Shown: piece after piece, positions 15,934 through 23,661 of the stretch | How the letters are laid out: each line of letters begins with the position of its first letter | Position numbering within the stretch: position 1 is the stretch's first letter | Made by a program: the position numbers and the translations under genes | The notes under the pieces: model-generated | The model's database searches: none | The model's input: only the letters and a program-made list of their open reading frames with translations | What the model was told of the DNA's origin: nothing | From: Aldehydirespirator sp965221605 | GTDB taxonomy: Bacteria; Actinomycetota; Acidimicrobiia; Acidimicrobiales; Aldehydirespiratoraceae | Reading direction: 5' to 3' | Length of the DNA: 64,000 nucleotides | Assembly: GCA_965221605.1 (NCBI GenBank) | Contig: CBDCSK010000014.1 | Coordinates: 124,001 to 188,000 of the forward strand

Positions 15934-16530
15934 GTGGCATCGGCCGAACTGAGCGCCGACGGCTTGCTTGAGGCCGCTCAGCACCTCTTGCCCACGGGCC
16001 GAGGCCGCCCGCGCAATGCACGTCTCCGGCGCGCCATTTCGACCGCCTACTACGCCGTGTTCGTAGCGCTGACCATCGAAGCTTCCTTCCACTACCCCGA
16101 CGGTGCAGCCAAGAACGCCGTGCGCAGACTCGTAAGCCACACTGCTGCCCGAGCAGCGTGCAGGGATCTGGCGAGGAGGGGATCGGTTCGGTGGCTTCAC
16201 GGCAACCCACGGTGCCATCCCGAACTGCTCGCCTTCGCGGACGGCTTCGATTCGTTGCACCTGCTCCGGCACCTGGCCGACTACGACCACGACTACTCAT
16301 GCACCAAACTGGATGCGGTGGCAGCCTGGAAGTCCGGCTCGGGATTGCCGTTGCTCCGAAGGGACGACTACTCATGCACCAAACTGGATGCGGTGGCAGC
16401 CCTGGGGCGCGCAGAGGCGGCCATCGAAGCGCTCTCCTCAGCACGCCAGCACTGCCCAGAGCAACTCGACATCCTGTGCGTGGCCGCGCTGGCCGATGAT
16501 CGCGGCCGAACGAGGATCACCAAGCGGTAA
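15934..16530 (+). CDS. HEPN-like domain protein
   Basis: 198 aa. Residues 10-60 hold the helical signature LLEAAQHLLP ... RLRRAISTAYYAVFVALTIEA, typical of HEPN (nucleotide-binding or RNase) domains, which are common in toxin-antitoxin and abortive-infection systems. The classic R-x4-6-H motif is not obvious. Residues 120-156 contain D-Y-S-C-T-K-L-D-A-V-A-A twice, 25 residues apart, from a 75-bp in-frame duplication (16289-16401). GTG 15934 is used as start. It follows its small partner by 8 bases and converges with a protease relic. Likely a toxin-like or RNA-targeting protein; this is inference. Confidence 0.65.
   Translation: MASAELSADGLLEAAQHLLPTGRGRPRNARLRRAISTAYYAVFVALTIEASFHYPDGAAKNAVRRLVSHTAARAACRDLARRGSVRWLHGNPRCHPELLAFADGFDSLHLLRHLADYDHDYSCTKLDAVAAWKSGSGLPLLRRDDYSCTKLDAVAALGRAEAAIEALSSARQHCPEQLDILCVAALADDRGRTRITKR
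16289..16401 (+). repeat. 75-bp partial tandem duplication in the HEPN gene
   Basis: A 38-base sequence at 16289-16326 recurs exactly at 16364-16401. The spacing is 75 bases, so the reading frame is kept. The 37 bases between differ from any flanking sequence. It inserts 25 residues late in the HEPN protein. Confidence 0.9.
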
Positions 16531-16566
16531 GCCCCCTTATCGCCTGCCAAAGCCGTCGATTGTGCC

Positions 16567-16604
16567 CTCACAACGGGAGGATGAGACCAGGCGTCGGACC
16601 GACC
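16567..16604 (-). pseudogene. Possible relic of a fourth cassette protease C-terminus
   Basis: Minus-strand end ...L-P-L-stop. The 13 bases CTCACAACGGGAG (16567-16579) equal those at the end of protease copy 3 (14342-14354), and the next stretch (GACCAGGCGT) parallels GATCAGGCGT there. It sits tail-to-tail with the HEPN gene, as copy 3 sits beside the HEPN relic. Short, hence tentative. Confidence 0.45.
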
Positions 16605-16626
16605 TCTCAACCCCGGCTGCCACCTG

Positions 16627-17553
16627 CTAGCGGGCGGGGTCCTTGAAGATGTTCTTGGTGTGCCAGTCGATGTGCTTCGGGGCGGGAAGCCGGTAACGGC
16701 GCAGTGGCCGGCGTATCAGTGCCCCAACCAGGCTCTTGATGCGAGCGGCCGATTCCTGGTCGCTCAGGTTCAGATGCTCGCTCACCAGGATCCGGTGATC
16801 CTGGTCCAGGCCGAGCGCTCCAGCGTCGAACAGCCGATGATGCTGCACGCAGAGCGCGAGCCCGTTCTCGATGCGGTCGGGCCCGCCTTTGGTGCGCATC
16901 TGCACATGGGCGGCGTCGATGCCCACCGGCGAGCCGCCGAGGCGCAGGTCGTAACCACAGAACGAGCATCGATCCTCGTAGGCCCGCATCACCGTGCTCT
17001 TGAACTTAGGATCACGGGCCGCCGGCGCGACTGCCACCACATGACCGAGGTTCACATCCCGCAGGATCTCCTCGTGCTGGGTCTCGGGAAACTCCATCTG
17101 CAACAGCGCGTTCACCACCGCCGACCGCACCCGGGAATCGTGCAAGGCCAGTTCAAACTCGGGAGCCAGAGCACCCACCGCCTCCTCGCGCAGGAACACC
17201 GGGCTCTCCTTGGTCGCCTGAGTCATCCTGGACACGTCATTCCCGCCGGAGTCCACCACCCGCCAGAGTTCCGGGCTCGTGCCGAGGTACACGAACGGGA
17301 AGGCCACGCGCACGCTGCGGCCCAGCCGGTAGCGGTGCATGAGCAGCTTCAGATCGAGTTCGGCCTCCTGGAATGACACCTCGGCCGGCTGCCCGGCAGC
17401 GACGCGGCCTATCAGCCACAACAGCAACAGCGGCTTGTACGGGGCGCGCTTGTCCCTGTCCCGGCTCGCGAAGCGCCTGATCGACGTGACCCTCTCGACC
17501 CAGTAGTCGGCCTCGCTGACCACCCCGGCCTCATCGGCACTTCCTTGCTCCAT
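16627..17553 (-). CDS. Sulfur-binding-domain HNH endonuclease (ScoMcrA-like, phosphorothioate-dependent)
   Basis: 308 aa. The N-terminal half carries KRAPYKPLLLLWLIGR (about residues 36-51), which I recognise as the signature of the sulfur-binding domain that reads phosphorothioated DNA in ScoMcrA-type enzymes. It is followed by the usual spacing of YLGTSPELWRV and FLREEAVG segments. The C-terminal half is an HNH nuclease: RCSFCGYDLRLGG, DAAHVQ, then GGPDRIENGLALCVQHHRLFD with catalytic His, Asn and His. Family members cleave near phosphorothioate sites. ATG 17553 is chosen, since the 22 codons upstream look non-coding. It diverges from the helicase gene 232 bases away and lies 4.5 kb from the Ssp operon. 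Domain recognition is from memory of the family. Confidence 0.78.
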   Translation of the reverse strand: MEQGSADEAGVVSEADYWVERVTSIRRFASRDRDKRAPYKPLLLLWLIGRVAAGQPAEVSFQEAELDLKLLMHRYRLGRSVRVAFPFVYLGTSPELWRVVDSGGNDVSRMTQATKESPVFLREEAVGALAPEFELALHDSRVRSAVVNALLQMEFPETQHEEILRDVNLGHVVAVAPAARDPKFKSTVMRAYEDRCSFCGYDLRLGGSPVGIDAAHVQMRTKGGPDRIENGLALCVQHHRLFDAGALGLDQDHRILVSEHLNLSDQESAARIKSLVGALIRRPLRRYRLPAPKHIDWHTKNIFKDPAR

Positions 17554-17785
17554 CTGCCCTACCGCAACGGTCGACTGATTCGCAGCATAGAGTCTCCGCC
17601 TCGTGGGGCTCAGCGACACCGCGGCGAGTCGCGTCGAGCGGTTCCAGGACGCCCACCCCGACGGGCCACTCCGGACAACGCTTGCGCAACCTGCGTGACC
17701 TTGCCTGCTTGAGGTCGCCGACGGCGCTAGCCCCTGCTGGCGATTCGGGGATCTCTGTCACACCCGGCGACTAGCTTGACGGCCC

Positions 17786-20005
17786 GTGGATCGCAGCTTC
17801 GCCTATGACAGCGGCTGGACGAAGAGCCTCGAGCGCCTTGAGGGTTTCGAGCAGCGACAGGTCGCAGAGGCGAGGGACCAGTATCTCGCCGATCCGAGCC
17901 ATCCGGGACTCAAGTTCGAGAAGTTGCAAGGAGTGGGCAACCGCCTGCGCACCATCCGAGCCTCAGAGGAGCTCAGGGTGCTATTGGCGTGCGAGGGGCC
18001 CGTCACTGTGTTCCTGCGTGCTGGGCATCACGACCCGATCTATCGCATGGCGCCCAGGGTGCGTTACGTGGTGCCTCGAGTCGGCGACGCTGGCCTGTAT
18101 CCGGTCGGCAAGACCTCCGACCTGGACGGAGCGCCGCTGGAAGCGCCGCGAAGGCGAGCCGGCGCGGCTGCGAGCGTCTCCGAAGGGATCGTCGATCACT
18201 GGGAGCACAGAGACCTGCGCGACTACGGGTTCAGCGACGACGACATCGACTACCTCCGTACTGTCACTGTCGACGGTCTCGACGAAGTGGCGCCCCAGCG
18301 GTGCGACGCGGTCGAGCGGGCCATCGAGATCACCGAGATCGATCCCTACGACTGGCGGCTGCAGGTGCTGGTCGATGACGAGGAGGCCAGAGCGACGCGA
18401 TTCCGAACTGCGCTCGCGAACAGCGGCGCTGTGACGGGCCTGTCCGCATGGTTGTCGACCGAGGAGCTCGACCGGCTCATGGAGGCGCCCATCGAGGACT
18501 GGATGATCTTCCTGCATCCCCAGCAGCGGGAGCTTGTGGAGCGGAACCACAAGGGAGCGTCGCGCGTCCGCGGCTCGGCCGGCACCGGCAAGACAGTGGT
18601 GGCCTTGCACCGGGCAGCCAGGCTCGGGCGCGTCCCGCAGGCCACCGACGTCGGCGCGGTCAAGCCGGTCGCCTTCGTGACCTTCATCAAGACGCTGCCT
18701 CGGATGCTCCAGCGATTGTTCGAGCGTCTCTGCGCCGACGGGCCTCGTGCCGTGGAGTTCTGGGGCGTCGACAGTCTCGCGAACAGCGTCTACCGCAACA
18801 GCAGAGGCAGCCCTCGCATCGACATGGACGCCGTCGATGCAGCCTTCAAGCAGGTGCTTGAGGAACTGGTCACACCGCACTCGCGCATCGGGCGCAGCAT
18901 CCGACCCATCACTGCGGACTACCTGCGCGCCGAGATCGACGACGTGATCCGCGGCCGTGGCATCGGATCGCTCGACGACTACTTGTCAGCCCGTCGTCCT
19001 AGTCGCCGGATCCCGTTCAGCGCCGACATCCGGGCCGAGGTGTGGGCTCTTCACCAGCTGTGGGCCCGCAAGCGAGAAGAGTCGGGGGCGAAGGACTTCC
19101 TCGACGTGATGACCGGAGCGCGCGACATAGCCCGCACCCAGATCGAAGGGCGCTACCGGGCGGTGATCATCGACGAGTCCCAAGACTTGCAGCTCGTGGC
19201 ACTGCAGTTCCTGCGCGCCCTAGTCAACCCCGGCGAGTCGCCAGACATGGCCAACGAGATCCTGCTGGTGGGCGACAGTGCGCAGAAGATCAATCCGGGC
19301 GGCTACTCGCTTGCCGATGCGGGCCTCGACGTGCGGGGCAAGTCGGCTGTGCTTCGTGTCAACTATCGCAACACGCGAGAGGTCATAGACACCGCGATGG
19401 CCTGCACGGGCGCCCAGCAAGTAGACGACCACGGCGAGACCTACGAGAGAGGCGAGCAGCAGGCGGAGACGCTCCGCGGCGGGCGGCCTCCGATCCTCGT
19501 CGAAGCGGCTGGGTTGACCGACCAGATCGACTACGTAGTGGCTGAGGTCGAGAGCCTGGTCTACGCCGAGGACAATCCAGTCGAGCCGCGTGACATCGCC
19601 GTGCTCGCCTACAACAACAAGACAGCCGAGTCCGCCCTCTCCAAGCTCGCCGAGCACAACGTGGAGCGCCGCTCGCTCACCGCCGGCGACGTCGCAGCTT
19701 CCGGGGTGCGGGTCGGGACGTTCGATCGGGCCAAGGGGCTCGAGTTCAAGTTCGTGTTCCTTCTCGCGTTGTCGGCTCGGGAGTATCCGAGCTTCCCGTT
19801 CAGGAGAAGGAACGAGACCGACGACGAGTACGCCGAGCGGCTGGACCTCGACATCTCGCGGCTGTTCGTGGCAATGACTCGAGCCCGCGACGGCTTGTAC
19901 ATCCTGCACTCCGGTGAGCCGTCGCCTCTGCTGAAGGCCGGCCTGTCGAGGTTCGAACGAGTCAACACGCCTGCGATCCTCAAGCGCCACCTCAAGTCTC
20001 CATAA
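17786..20005 (+). CDS. RelE-like domain fused to UvrD-type SF1 helicase
   Basis: 739 aa. Residues 1-95 resemble a RelE/ParE toxin fold (LEGFEQRQVAEARDQYL ... LRTIRASEELRVLLAC ... VFLRAGHHDPIYR). From about 245 follows a superfamily 1 helicase: QQRELV, Walker A GSAGTGKT (263-270), Walker B VIIDESQD (D463), LLVGDSAQKIN, VNYRNTREV, FDRAKGLEFKFVFL and VAMTRARDGLY near the end. All SF1 motifs are present, so it is probably an active ATP-dependent DNA or RNA helicase. GTG 17786 begins the RelE-like domain directly. It is divergent from the HNH gene. Such fusions recur in bacteria; their role is not established, and defence is plausible here. Confidence 0.82.
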   Translation: MDRSFAYDSGWTKSLERLEGFEQRQVAEARDQYLADPSHPGLKFEKLQGVGNRLRTIRASEELRVLLACEGPVTVFLRAGHHDPIYRMAPRVRYVVPRVGDAGLYPVGKTSDLDGAPLEAPRRRAGAAASVSEGIVDHWEHRDLRDYGFSDDDIDYLRTVTVDGLDEVAPQRCDAVERAIEITEIDPYDWRLQVLVDDEEARATRFRTALANSGAVTGLSAWLSTEELDRLMEAPIEDWMIFLHPQQRELVERNHKGASRVRGSAGTGKTVVALHRAARLGRVPQATDVGAVKPVAFVTFIKTLPRMLQRLFERLCADGPRAVEFWGVDSLANSVYRNSRGSPRIDMDAVDAAFKQVLEELVTPHSRIGRSIRPITADYLRAEIDDVIRGRGIGSLDDYLSARRPSRRIPFSADIRAEVWALHQLWARKREESGAKDFLDVMTGARDIARTQIEGRYRAVIIDESQDLQLVALQFLRALVNPGESPDMANEILLVGDSAQKINPGGYSLADAGLDVRGKSAVLRVNYRNTREVIDTAMACTGAQQVDDHGETYERGEQQAETLRGGRPPILVEAAGLTDQIDYVVAEVESLVYAEDNPVEPRDIAVLAYNNKTAESALSKLAEHNVERRSLTAGDVAASGVRVGTFDRAKGLEFKFVFLLALSAREYPSFPFRRRNETDDEYAERLDLDISRLFVAMTRARDGLYILHSGEPSPLLKAGLSRFERVNTPAILKRHLKSP

Positions 20006-20084
20006 CGAGGTGGTCGCGAACACCCCACGACCGGAAGCAACCTCGAAGCCGTCCTGGACACAACAGGCAGCGGCAGAACCGTCG

Positions 20085-20378
20085 TCATGGCCGCCGGAAG
20101 ATGTCGTGGCTTCCGATGCGCCGCCAGACGATGTGAGGATGCCCCGGAAGTCTCTCCTCGCCGTAGTTGAACGTCGCCCTACCGTTCGGTGCCCATGTCA
20201 TCTCGAACACCCCTTCGTGGCCGCGCACCCCCTTGACTCTGAGGCCCGGCCTGGGCGTGCGGCCCTCTCCGAGATCGTCGACGAGCTCGCTCACGGCCCG
20301 AAGGAACTCCCGCTGTTGATGCGTGCCCATCGCCGCGAACTCACGTCCGAACAACCGTCGCCATTCGTAGGTGGGCAC
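20085..20378 (-). CDS. RelE/ParE-like toxin
   Basis: 97 aa beginning at a GTG (20378): V-P-T-Y-E-W-R-R-L-F-G. The C-terminal strands EGVFEMTW, GRATFNYG and HIVWRRIGSHDIFRRP fit small RelE-superfamily proteins, which act on ribosome-bound mRNA or on gyrase. The gene lies 31 bases after its AbrB-type partner on the same strand. The frame is open much further upstream, but that part overlaps the antitoxin and has no homology. Basic C-terminal residues and His in GSHDIF could be catalytic. The exact target is unknown. Confidence 0.65.
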   Translation of the reverse strand: MPTYEWRRLFGREFAAMGTHQQREFLRAVSELVDDLGEGRTPRPGLRVKGVRGHEGVFEMTWAPNGRATFNYGEERLPGHPHIVWRRIGSHDIFRRP

Positions 20379-20409
20379 AGCGTGAAGAGCGGGCCGCGGG
20401 TGGCGGGGC

Positions 20410-20724
20410 TCAGTGTGCCGTGCCGTCGCTGCTGGATTCCAAGCCGGCGATCTCGCGGAGGGCGGCCAGGAACTCGGCGCCCGATGAGAACACCGGCCCG
20501 TGCCTGCCCGCGGCGAGATCAGCTTCCATCTCGCGCTCTCTGGCTTGCCATTCCTCGGTCCAGTACCACCACTGCTCAGGATCGCGCGTCTGCCGCGGGC
20601 GCAGCAGGATTCCGTCGCCAGCCACCTCGGCGTCGAGTTCGTCGCCTTCGCTGAGGCCGACGGCATGTCGCAGAGGCTTGGGGATCGTCACCCGGCCATC
20701 GGAGCGCAACCTGGTAGAAGCCAC
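20410..20724 (-). CDS. AbrB/SpoVT-type antitoxin
   Basis: 104 aa. The N-terminus RLRSDGRVTIPKPLRHAVGL is the AbrB DNA-binding signature. A Trp/Glu-rich middle (WWYWTEEWQAREREMEADL) and a C-terminal helix follow, probably the toxin-binding part. It is the first gene of a two-gene minus-strand unit with the RelE-like gene. Its 5' half (20576-20724) is overlapped in another frame by the read-through end of the upstream SDR, also on the minus strand, so read-through of that gene would run into this pair. Confidence 0.82.
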   Translation of the reverse strand: MASTRLRSDGRVTIPKPLRHAVGLSEGDELDAEVAGDGILLRPRQTRDPEQWWYWTEEWQAREREMEADLAAGRHGPVFSSGAEFLAALREIAGLESSSDGTAH

Positions 20725-21736
20725 GGTGCGACCCTAGCAGACGCCCAGGGCTGCCATAGCCGGCCGACGAGGCCGAATCGTATGGCACGTCCTCCGCCGT
20801 GCCCCGTCGCAGGTTGCCACTACACGCCCACATACAGTGCGATGCGAGAGAAACCGTCAATGGCGGCAGTGCTGATGCCGCCAATCGCAGGGCGGCCAAA
20901 TCTAAGACCATCAGAGCGTAGGCAGCGGCAAGTCGAGGACTCCCTTTTGGCCCTTCACCGCGATGATGGCTCGCCGGACGCTGGGGATCAGGGGGAGTTG
21001 GGGTTTGGGCGGTTAGGGCGCCGTCGATGGTGAAGACGCTGCCGGAGACGAAGGAGGCCTCGTCGCTGGCCAGCCACAGCACCAGGCCGGCCACATCCTG
21101 CGGGTGGCCCAGGCGGCCCACTGGGTGACGCTCGACCGCAGCGGTGCGGGCCGCGCCTGGATCAGCAGCCTGTTCGAAGGTGGTGTCGGCCATGGGTGTG
21201 GCGATCCAGCCGGGCGCCACCGCGTTGCAGCGGATGCCGTCGGCGCCGTGGTCGATGGCGATCGAGCGGGTGAGGCCGTGCACCGCCGCCTTGGATGCGT
21301 TGTAGACCGCCATGCCGTGGTCGGACACATGGCCCGAGATCGAGCCGACGTTGATGATCACTCCGCCCTCCGGCTGCTCTGCCATCCGGCGCACCGCCGC
21401 CCGGCACACGTTGAACACTCCCCGCACGTTCACGCCCATCACGTGCTCGAACTCTTCGTCGGTGGTTTCGGCCACGGTCTTCTCCACGCTCACGCCCGCG
21501 TTGTTGACCACCACATCGACACGGCCCATGGCATCCACTGCAGCCGTGATCAGGGCGTCGGCCTGGCCCGGGTCGGCCACATCGGTCGGGATCCAGCGGC
21601 CTACGCCGTCCGGTGGCTCGCTCCTGCTGCCGGTCAACACCCGGGCGCCGGCGGCCACGAAGCGCGCCGCGACCGCGAGCCCGATCCCGGAGCTGGCCCT
21701 GGTCACGACCACCGCTGCTCCCCGCGGAGAGTCCAT
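20576..21736 (-). CDS. SDR family oxidoreductase with abnormal C-terminal read-through
   Basis: Residues 1-248 are a classical SDR: N-terminal V-V-V-T-R-A-S-S-G-I-G, DVADPGQADAL, VVVNNAGV, VNVRGVFN, catalytic Ser in VGSISG, Y-N-A-S-K, NAVAPGWIATPMADT and the ending FTIDGALTA. Two oddities stand out. The canonical TGxxxGIG has Arg in place of the first Gly, which should disturb NAD(P) binding. The frame also does not stop after DGALTA (about 20995) but runs on for about 138 Pro/Arg-rich residues into the antitoxin gene. A TAA lies one base out of frame at about 21012-21014, so a one-base insertion could explain the lost stop. The gene is probably decaying or miscalled. The SnoaL-like gene lies 16 bases upstream. 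Confidence 0.75.
   Translation of the reverse strand: MDSPRGAAVVVTRASSGIGLAVAARFVAAGARVLTGSRSEPPDGVGRWIPTDVADPGQADALITAAVDAMGRVDVVVNNAGVSVEKTVAETTDEEFEHVMGVNVRGVFNVCRAAVRRMAEQPEGGVIINVGSISGHVSDHGMAVYNASKAAVHGLTRSIAIDHGADGIRCNAVAPGWIATPMADTTFEQAADPGAARTAAVERHPVGRLGHPQDVAGLVLWLASDEASFVSGSVFTIDGALTAQTPTPPDPQRPASHHRGEGPKGSPRLAAAYALMVLDLAALRLAASALPPLTVSLASHCMWACSGNLRRGTAEDVPYDSASSAGYGSPGRLLGSHRGFYQVALRWPGDDPQASATCRRPQRRRRTRRRGGWRRNPAAPAADARS
20861..20883. terminator. Hairpin downstream of the SDR core
   Basis: Perfect eight-base arms TGGCGGCA / TGCCGCCA with a 7-base loop, just past the expected end of the SDR gene and before the antitoxin gene. There is no U-run. It may be the old terminator of the SDR. 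Confidence 0.4.
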
Positions 21737-21752
21737 TGGCCGCCCCCGTCCT

Positions 21753-22274
21753 CTAGACGAAGCTTGATCCGGGCGCGGTGCCGTCGATGTAGCGCTGCTG
21801 GCGGGCCTTGAACTCGTCGCTCAGCAGACCGAGCCGGTTGAGCTTCTTCAGGACCCCCTGCACGTCGTCGACGTCGAACAGGTCCAGCTGCTCGGACCAC
21901 TTGAAGTCACCGGCGTACCGGAACCATGAGCACCCCAGGCCGTTGGTGCGGATCCGCCGGCCGGCCTCGTCCTCGAACGGCGTGACCTGGCCCCAGTAGC
22001 CGACGATCTCTCCCCGGAAGTCGTCGATCACCACCTTCTCATACGGGTAGGTCCAGCCGTCGAAGCCGATCATCTCGAACACCAGCACATGGTCGATGAT
22101 GTCCTGGCGGCCCCGGGCGGCGAACTGGCCGTGGTGGCCCACCGTCCACGTGTAGTACGCGTCGTCGGTGTAGAAGGCCCCGAGCCCGGTCCAGTCGTTG
22201 GCAGCCTCGGCCGCCTCGTTGGCCGCCGTCCACCGGCCCCACATCTCCTCCATCTCCTGCCGGGAAAATCCCAT
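21753..22274 (-). CDS. SnoaL/NTF2-like protein
   Basis: 173 aa. Predicted alpha+beta cone fold of the SnoaL-like family: an N-terminal helix (MEEMWGRWTAANEAAE), WTGLGAFYTDDAYYTWTVG, GRQDIIDHV, then beta strands with several Trp/Tyr residues lining a pocket. These proteins include ketosteroid-isomerase-like and polyketide enzymes, or act only as ligand binders. ATG 22274 is preferred to the upstream GTG since the conserved helix starts there. It is the first gene of a unit with the downstream SDR, 16 bases apart, suggesting joint action on a lipid or aromatic substrate. The reaction is not identifiable. Confidence 0.7.
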   Translation of the reverse strand: MGFSRQEMEEMWGRWTAANEAAEAANDWTGLGAFYTDDAYYTWTVGHHGQFAARGRQDIIDHVLVFEMIGFDGWTYPYEKVVIDDFRGEIVGYWGQVTPFEDEAGRRIRTNGLGCSWFRYAGDFKWSEQLDLFDVDDVQGVLKKLNRLGLLSDEFKARQQRYIDGTAPGSSFV

Positions 22275-22421
22275 CACCGCTCCCTCAGCCTCGCCTACCG
22301 CCCGCATTCACCGAAGCTGGCGCGGGACAACGAACACTGGCCGCAAACGCACCGGCGTGCAACTCAGCCATTCCCACGGGCCAGCGCGCTGGCGGCCAGG
22401 CCCGCCGCGGCGTCGTTACCT

Positions 22422-22449
22422 TCGGAGTCAGTCGGTGGGATCCTGGTCG
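22422..22449 (+). repeat. 28-bp direct repeat, left copy
   Basis: Matches 23662-23689 with one mismatch. Read on the minus strand it encodes D-Q-D-P-T-D-stop, the last codons of the gene at 23668-24093. It therefore looks like a displaced copy of that gene's 3' end. Confidence 0.85.
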
Positions 22450-22526
22450 CTGGCGAGATGGGTCGATGCTGCGGCAGTCACGAGCCGCAGACAGCGCCCC
22501 GCTCATGCTGTCGGTACGCTTTGGAC

Positions 22527-23204
22527 ATGCCGCACGTGGATGTGCTGCTTACGCACGAGCAGGCCCGCTTCCTGGGCAAGCGCGCCAAGGCGATCGACAG
22601 CACGCCACGCGCGGTACTTCAGGCACTGATCAGCCGGGTCCTTCAAGAGGCATTGGCGGGACGTTCGCACGAGGGAAGCCCCACAGTTCAGGCAGGCTTC
22701 GCGGCCTTCGCCGAGCAATACGCAGCCGCCACTGAGAGCCTGGGTCAGCCGGACCCCGAACTGCGCGTTGCAGTATCCGCCGAGCGGCTTGCAACCGAAG
22801 GAATCCAATCTTCCACCGAGCGGGCCGAGGGAAGCCCGTCCGGCCCATTGGAGCAAGTCGATCTGACTGACGAGGACTTGCAGCGAGCCTTCGCCGAGTT
22901 CGAACGGGACTACCGAGACATCTCCGAGCAACTCTTCGGAGACGATGCCGCCTTCTCGGCCCACCTGCCGGACCGTCACTTCTACGCGTTCGCTGTGACG
23001 ATCCCCCGGGAAGCCGAGTCCGGAGGCGAGCCCCTCACGGTGGCGCAGCTTCTCGACCGCCTTCCGCCCGCCGATGAAGTCGAACCAGCTCTGAGCAGGT
23101 ACATCGCTCACCTGGTCGTCGCTTCCGATGACCAGCTCGACGGCCCCGCGATCATCTACCCGCAACCCCGTCCAGGCACCCCTCGCCCAAATCCCGTCGC
23201 GTGA
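22527..23204 (+). CDS. Uncharacterised protein, possible antitoxin of a two-gene cassette
   Basis: 225 aa. The N-terminal 45 residues (VDVLLTHEQARFLGKRAKAIDSTPRAVLQALISRVLQEALAG) resemble a ribbon-helix-helix or related DNA-binding segment; the remainder is acidic and probably mostly helical, with LTDEDLQRAFAEFERDYRDI and a Pro-rich tail. ATG 22527 fits the start of the helical domain; the frame is open further upstream without homology. Its end overlaps the next gene by four bases (GTGA at 23201-23204), as in toxin-antitoxin operons. The two genes lie exactly between two 28-bp direct repeats. I do not recognise the family. Confidence 0.6.
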   Translation: MPHVDVLLTHEQARFLGKRAKAIDSTPRAVLQALISRVLQEALAGRSHEGSPTVQAGFAAFAEQYAAATESLGQPDPELRVAVSAERLATEGIQSSTERAEGSPSGPLEQVDLTDEDLQRAFAEFERDYRDISEQLFGDDAAFSAHLPDRHFYAFAVTIPREAESGGEPLTVAQLLDRLPPADEVEPALSRYIAHLVVASDDQLDGPAIIYPQPRPGTPRPNPVA

Positions 23205-23608
23205 TCATCGTCGACGACCACCTCGCCTTGCGAGCGCTCGCGGGAGGCGACGACACATACTGGGCCGGCGAGACGCCCTCCGTTCCATGGACGCTCTACT
23301 GTCGCCTCCTTCGCGCTCTACGCGATCCGACAAGTTCCGGGAGACTCAGTCGTAGCGTGACGCGTCGGATGGTCGACTATGCAACAGATCCTCCCCCGGA
23401 GGTGTTGAAAGTGATCGACCCGCGGCCTCACACGGCCATCGCGGCCGATCTCCAGGCGCGCTATCGCCTCAGTCTGGCCGCAGCCGACCTTCTGGGCTCG
23501 GCCATCCACCACAACACAGCCATCCACGTCATCGAGGACAACGTCGGCAACAGCTGGGGCGACGCCTGCGACATCGAGGGAATCGAACTGCGCGTCATCC
23601 CCCTCTGA
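23201..23608 (+). CDS. PIN-like small protein, possible toxin
   Basis: 135 aa. It starts V-I-I-V-D-D-H-L-A-L, with an Asp pair where PIN domains have their first acid. Near residue 93 come L-S-L-A-A-A-D-L-L-G-S-A-I and then VIEDNVG, resembling the later PIN acidic positions; the C-terminus IEGIELRVIPL fits the last strand. The middle (SGRLSRSVTRRMVDYATD) is unusual. Assignment to PIN is therefore tentative. GTG 23201 overlaps the upstream gene's stop, so the pair is translationally coupled. Confidence 0.55.
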   Translation: MIIVDDHLALRALAGGDDTYWAGETPSVPWTLYCRLLRALRDPTSSGRLSRSVTRRMVDYATDPPPEVLKVIDPRPHTAIAADLQARYRLSLAAADLLGSAIHHNTAIHVIEDNVGNSWGDACDIEGIELRVIPL

Positions 23609-23661
23609 GCATCGTCTGCGGGTCGATCCGCAGTGTCGTGGACTGGCGCTCCTAACCCAGC

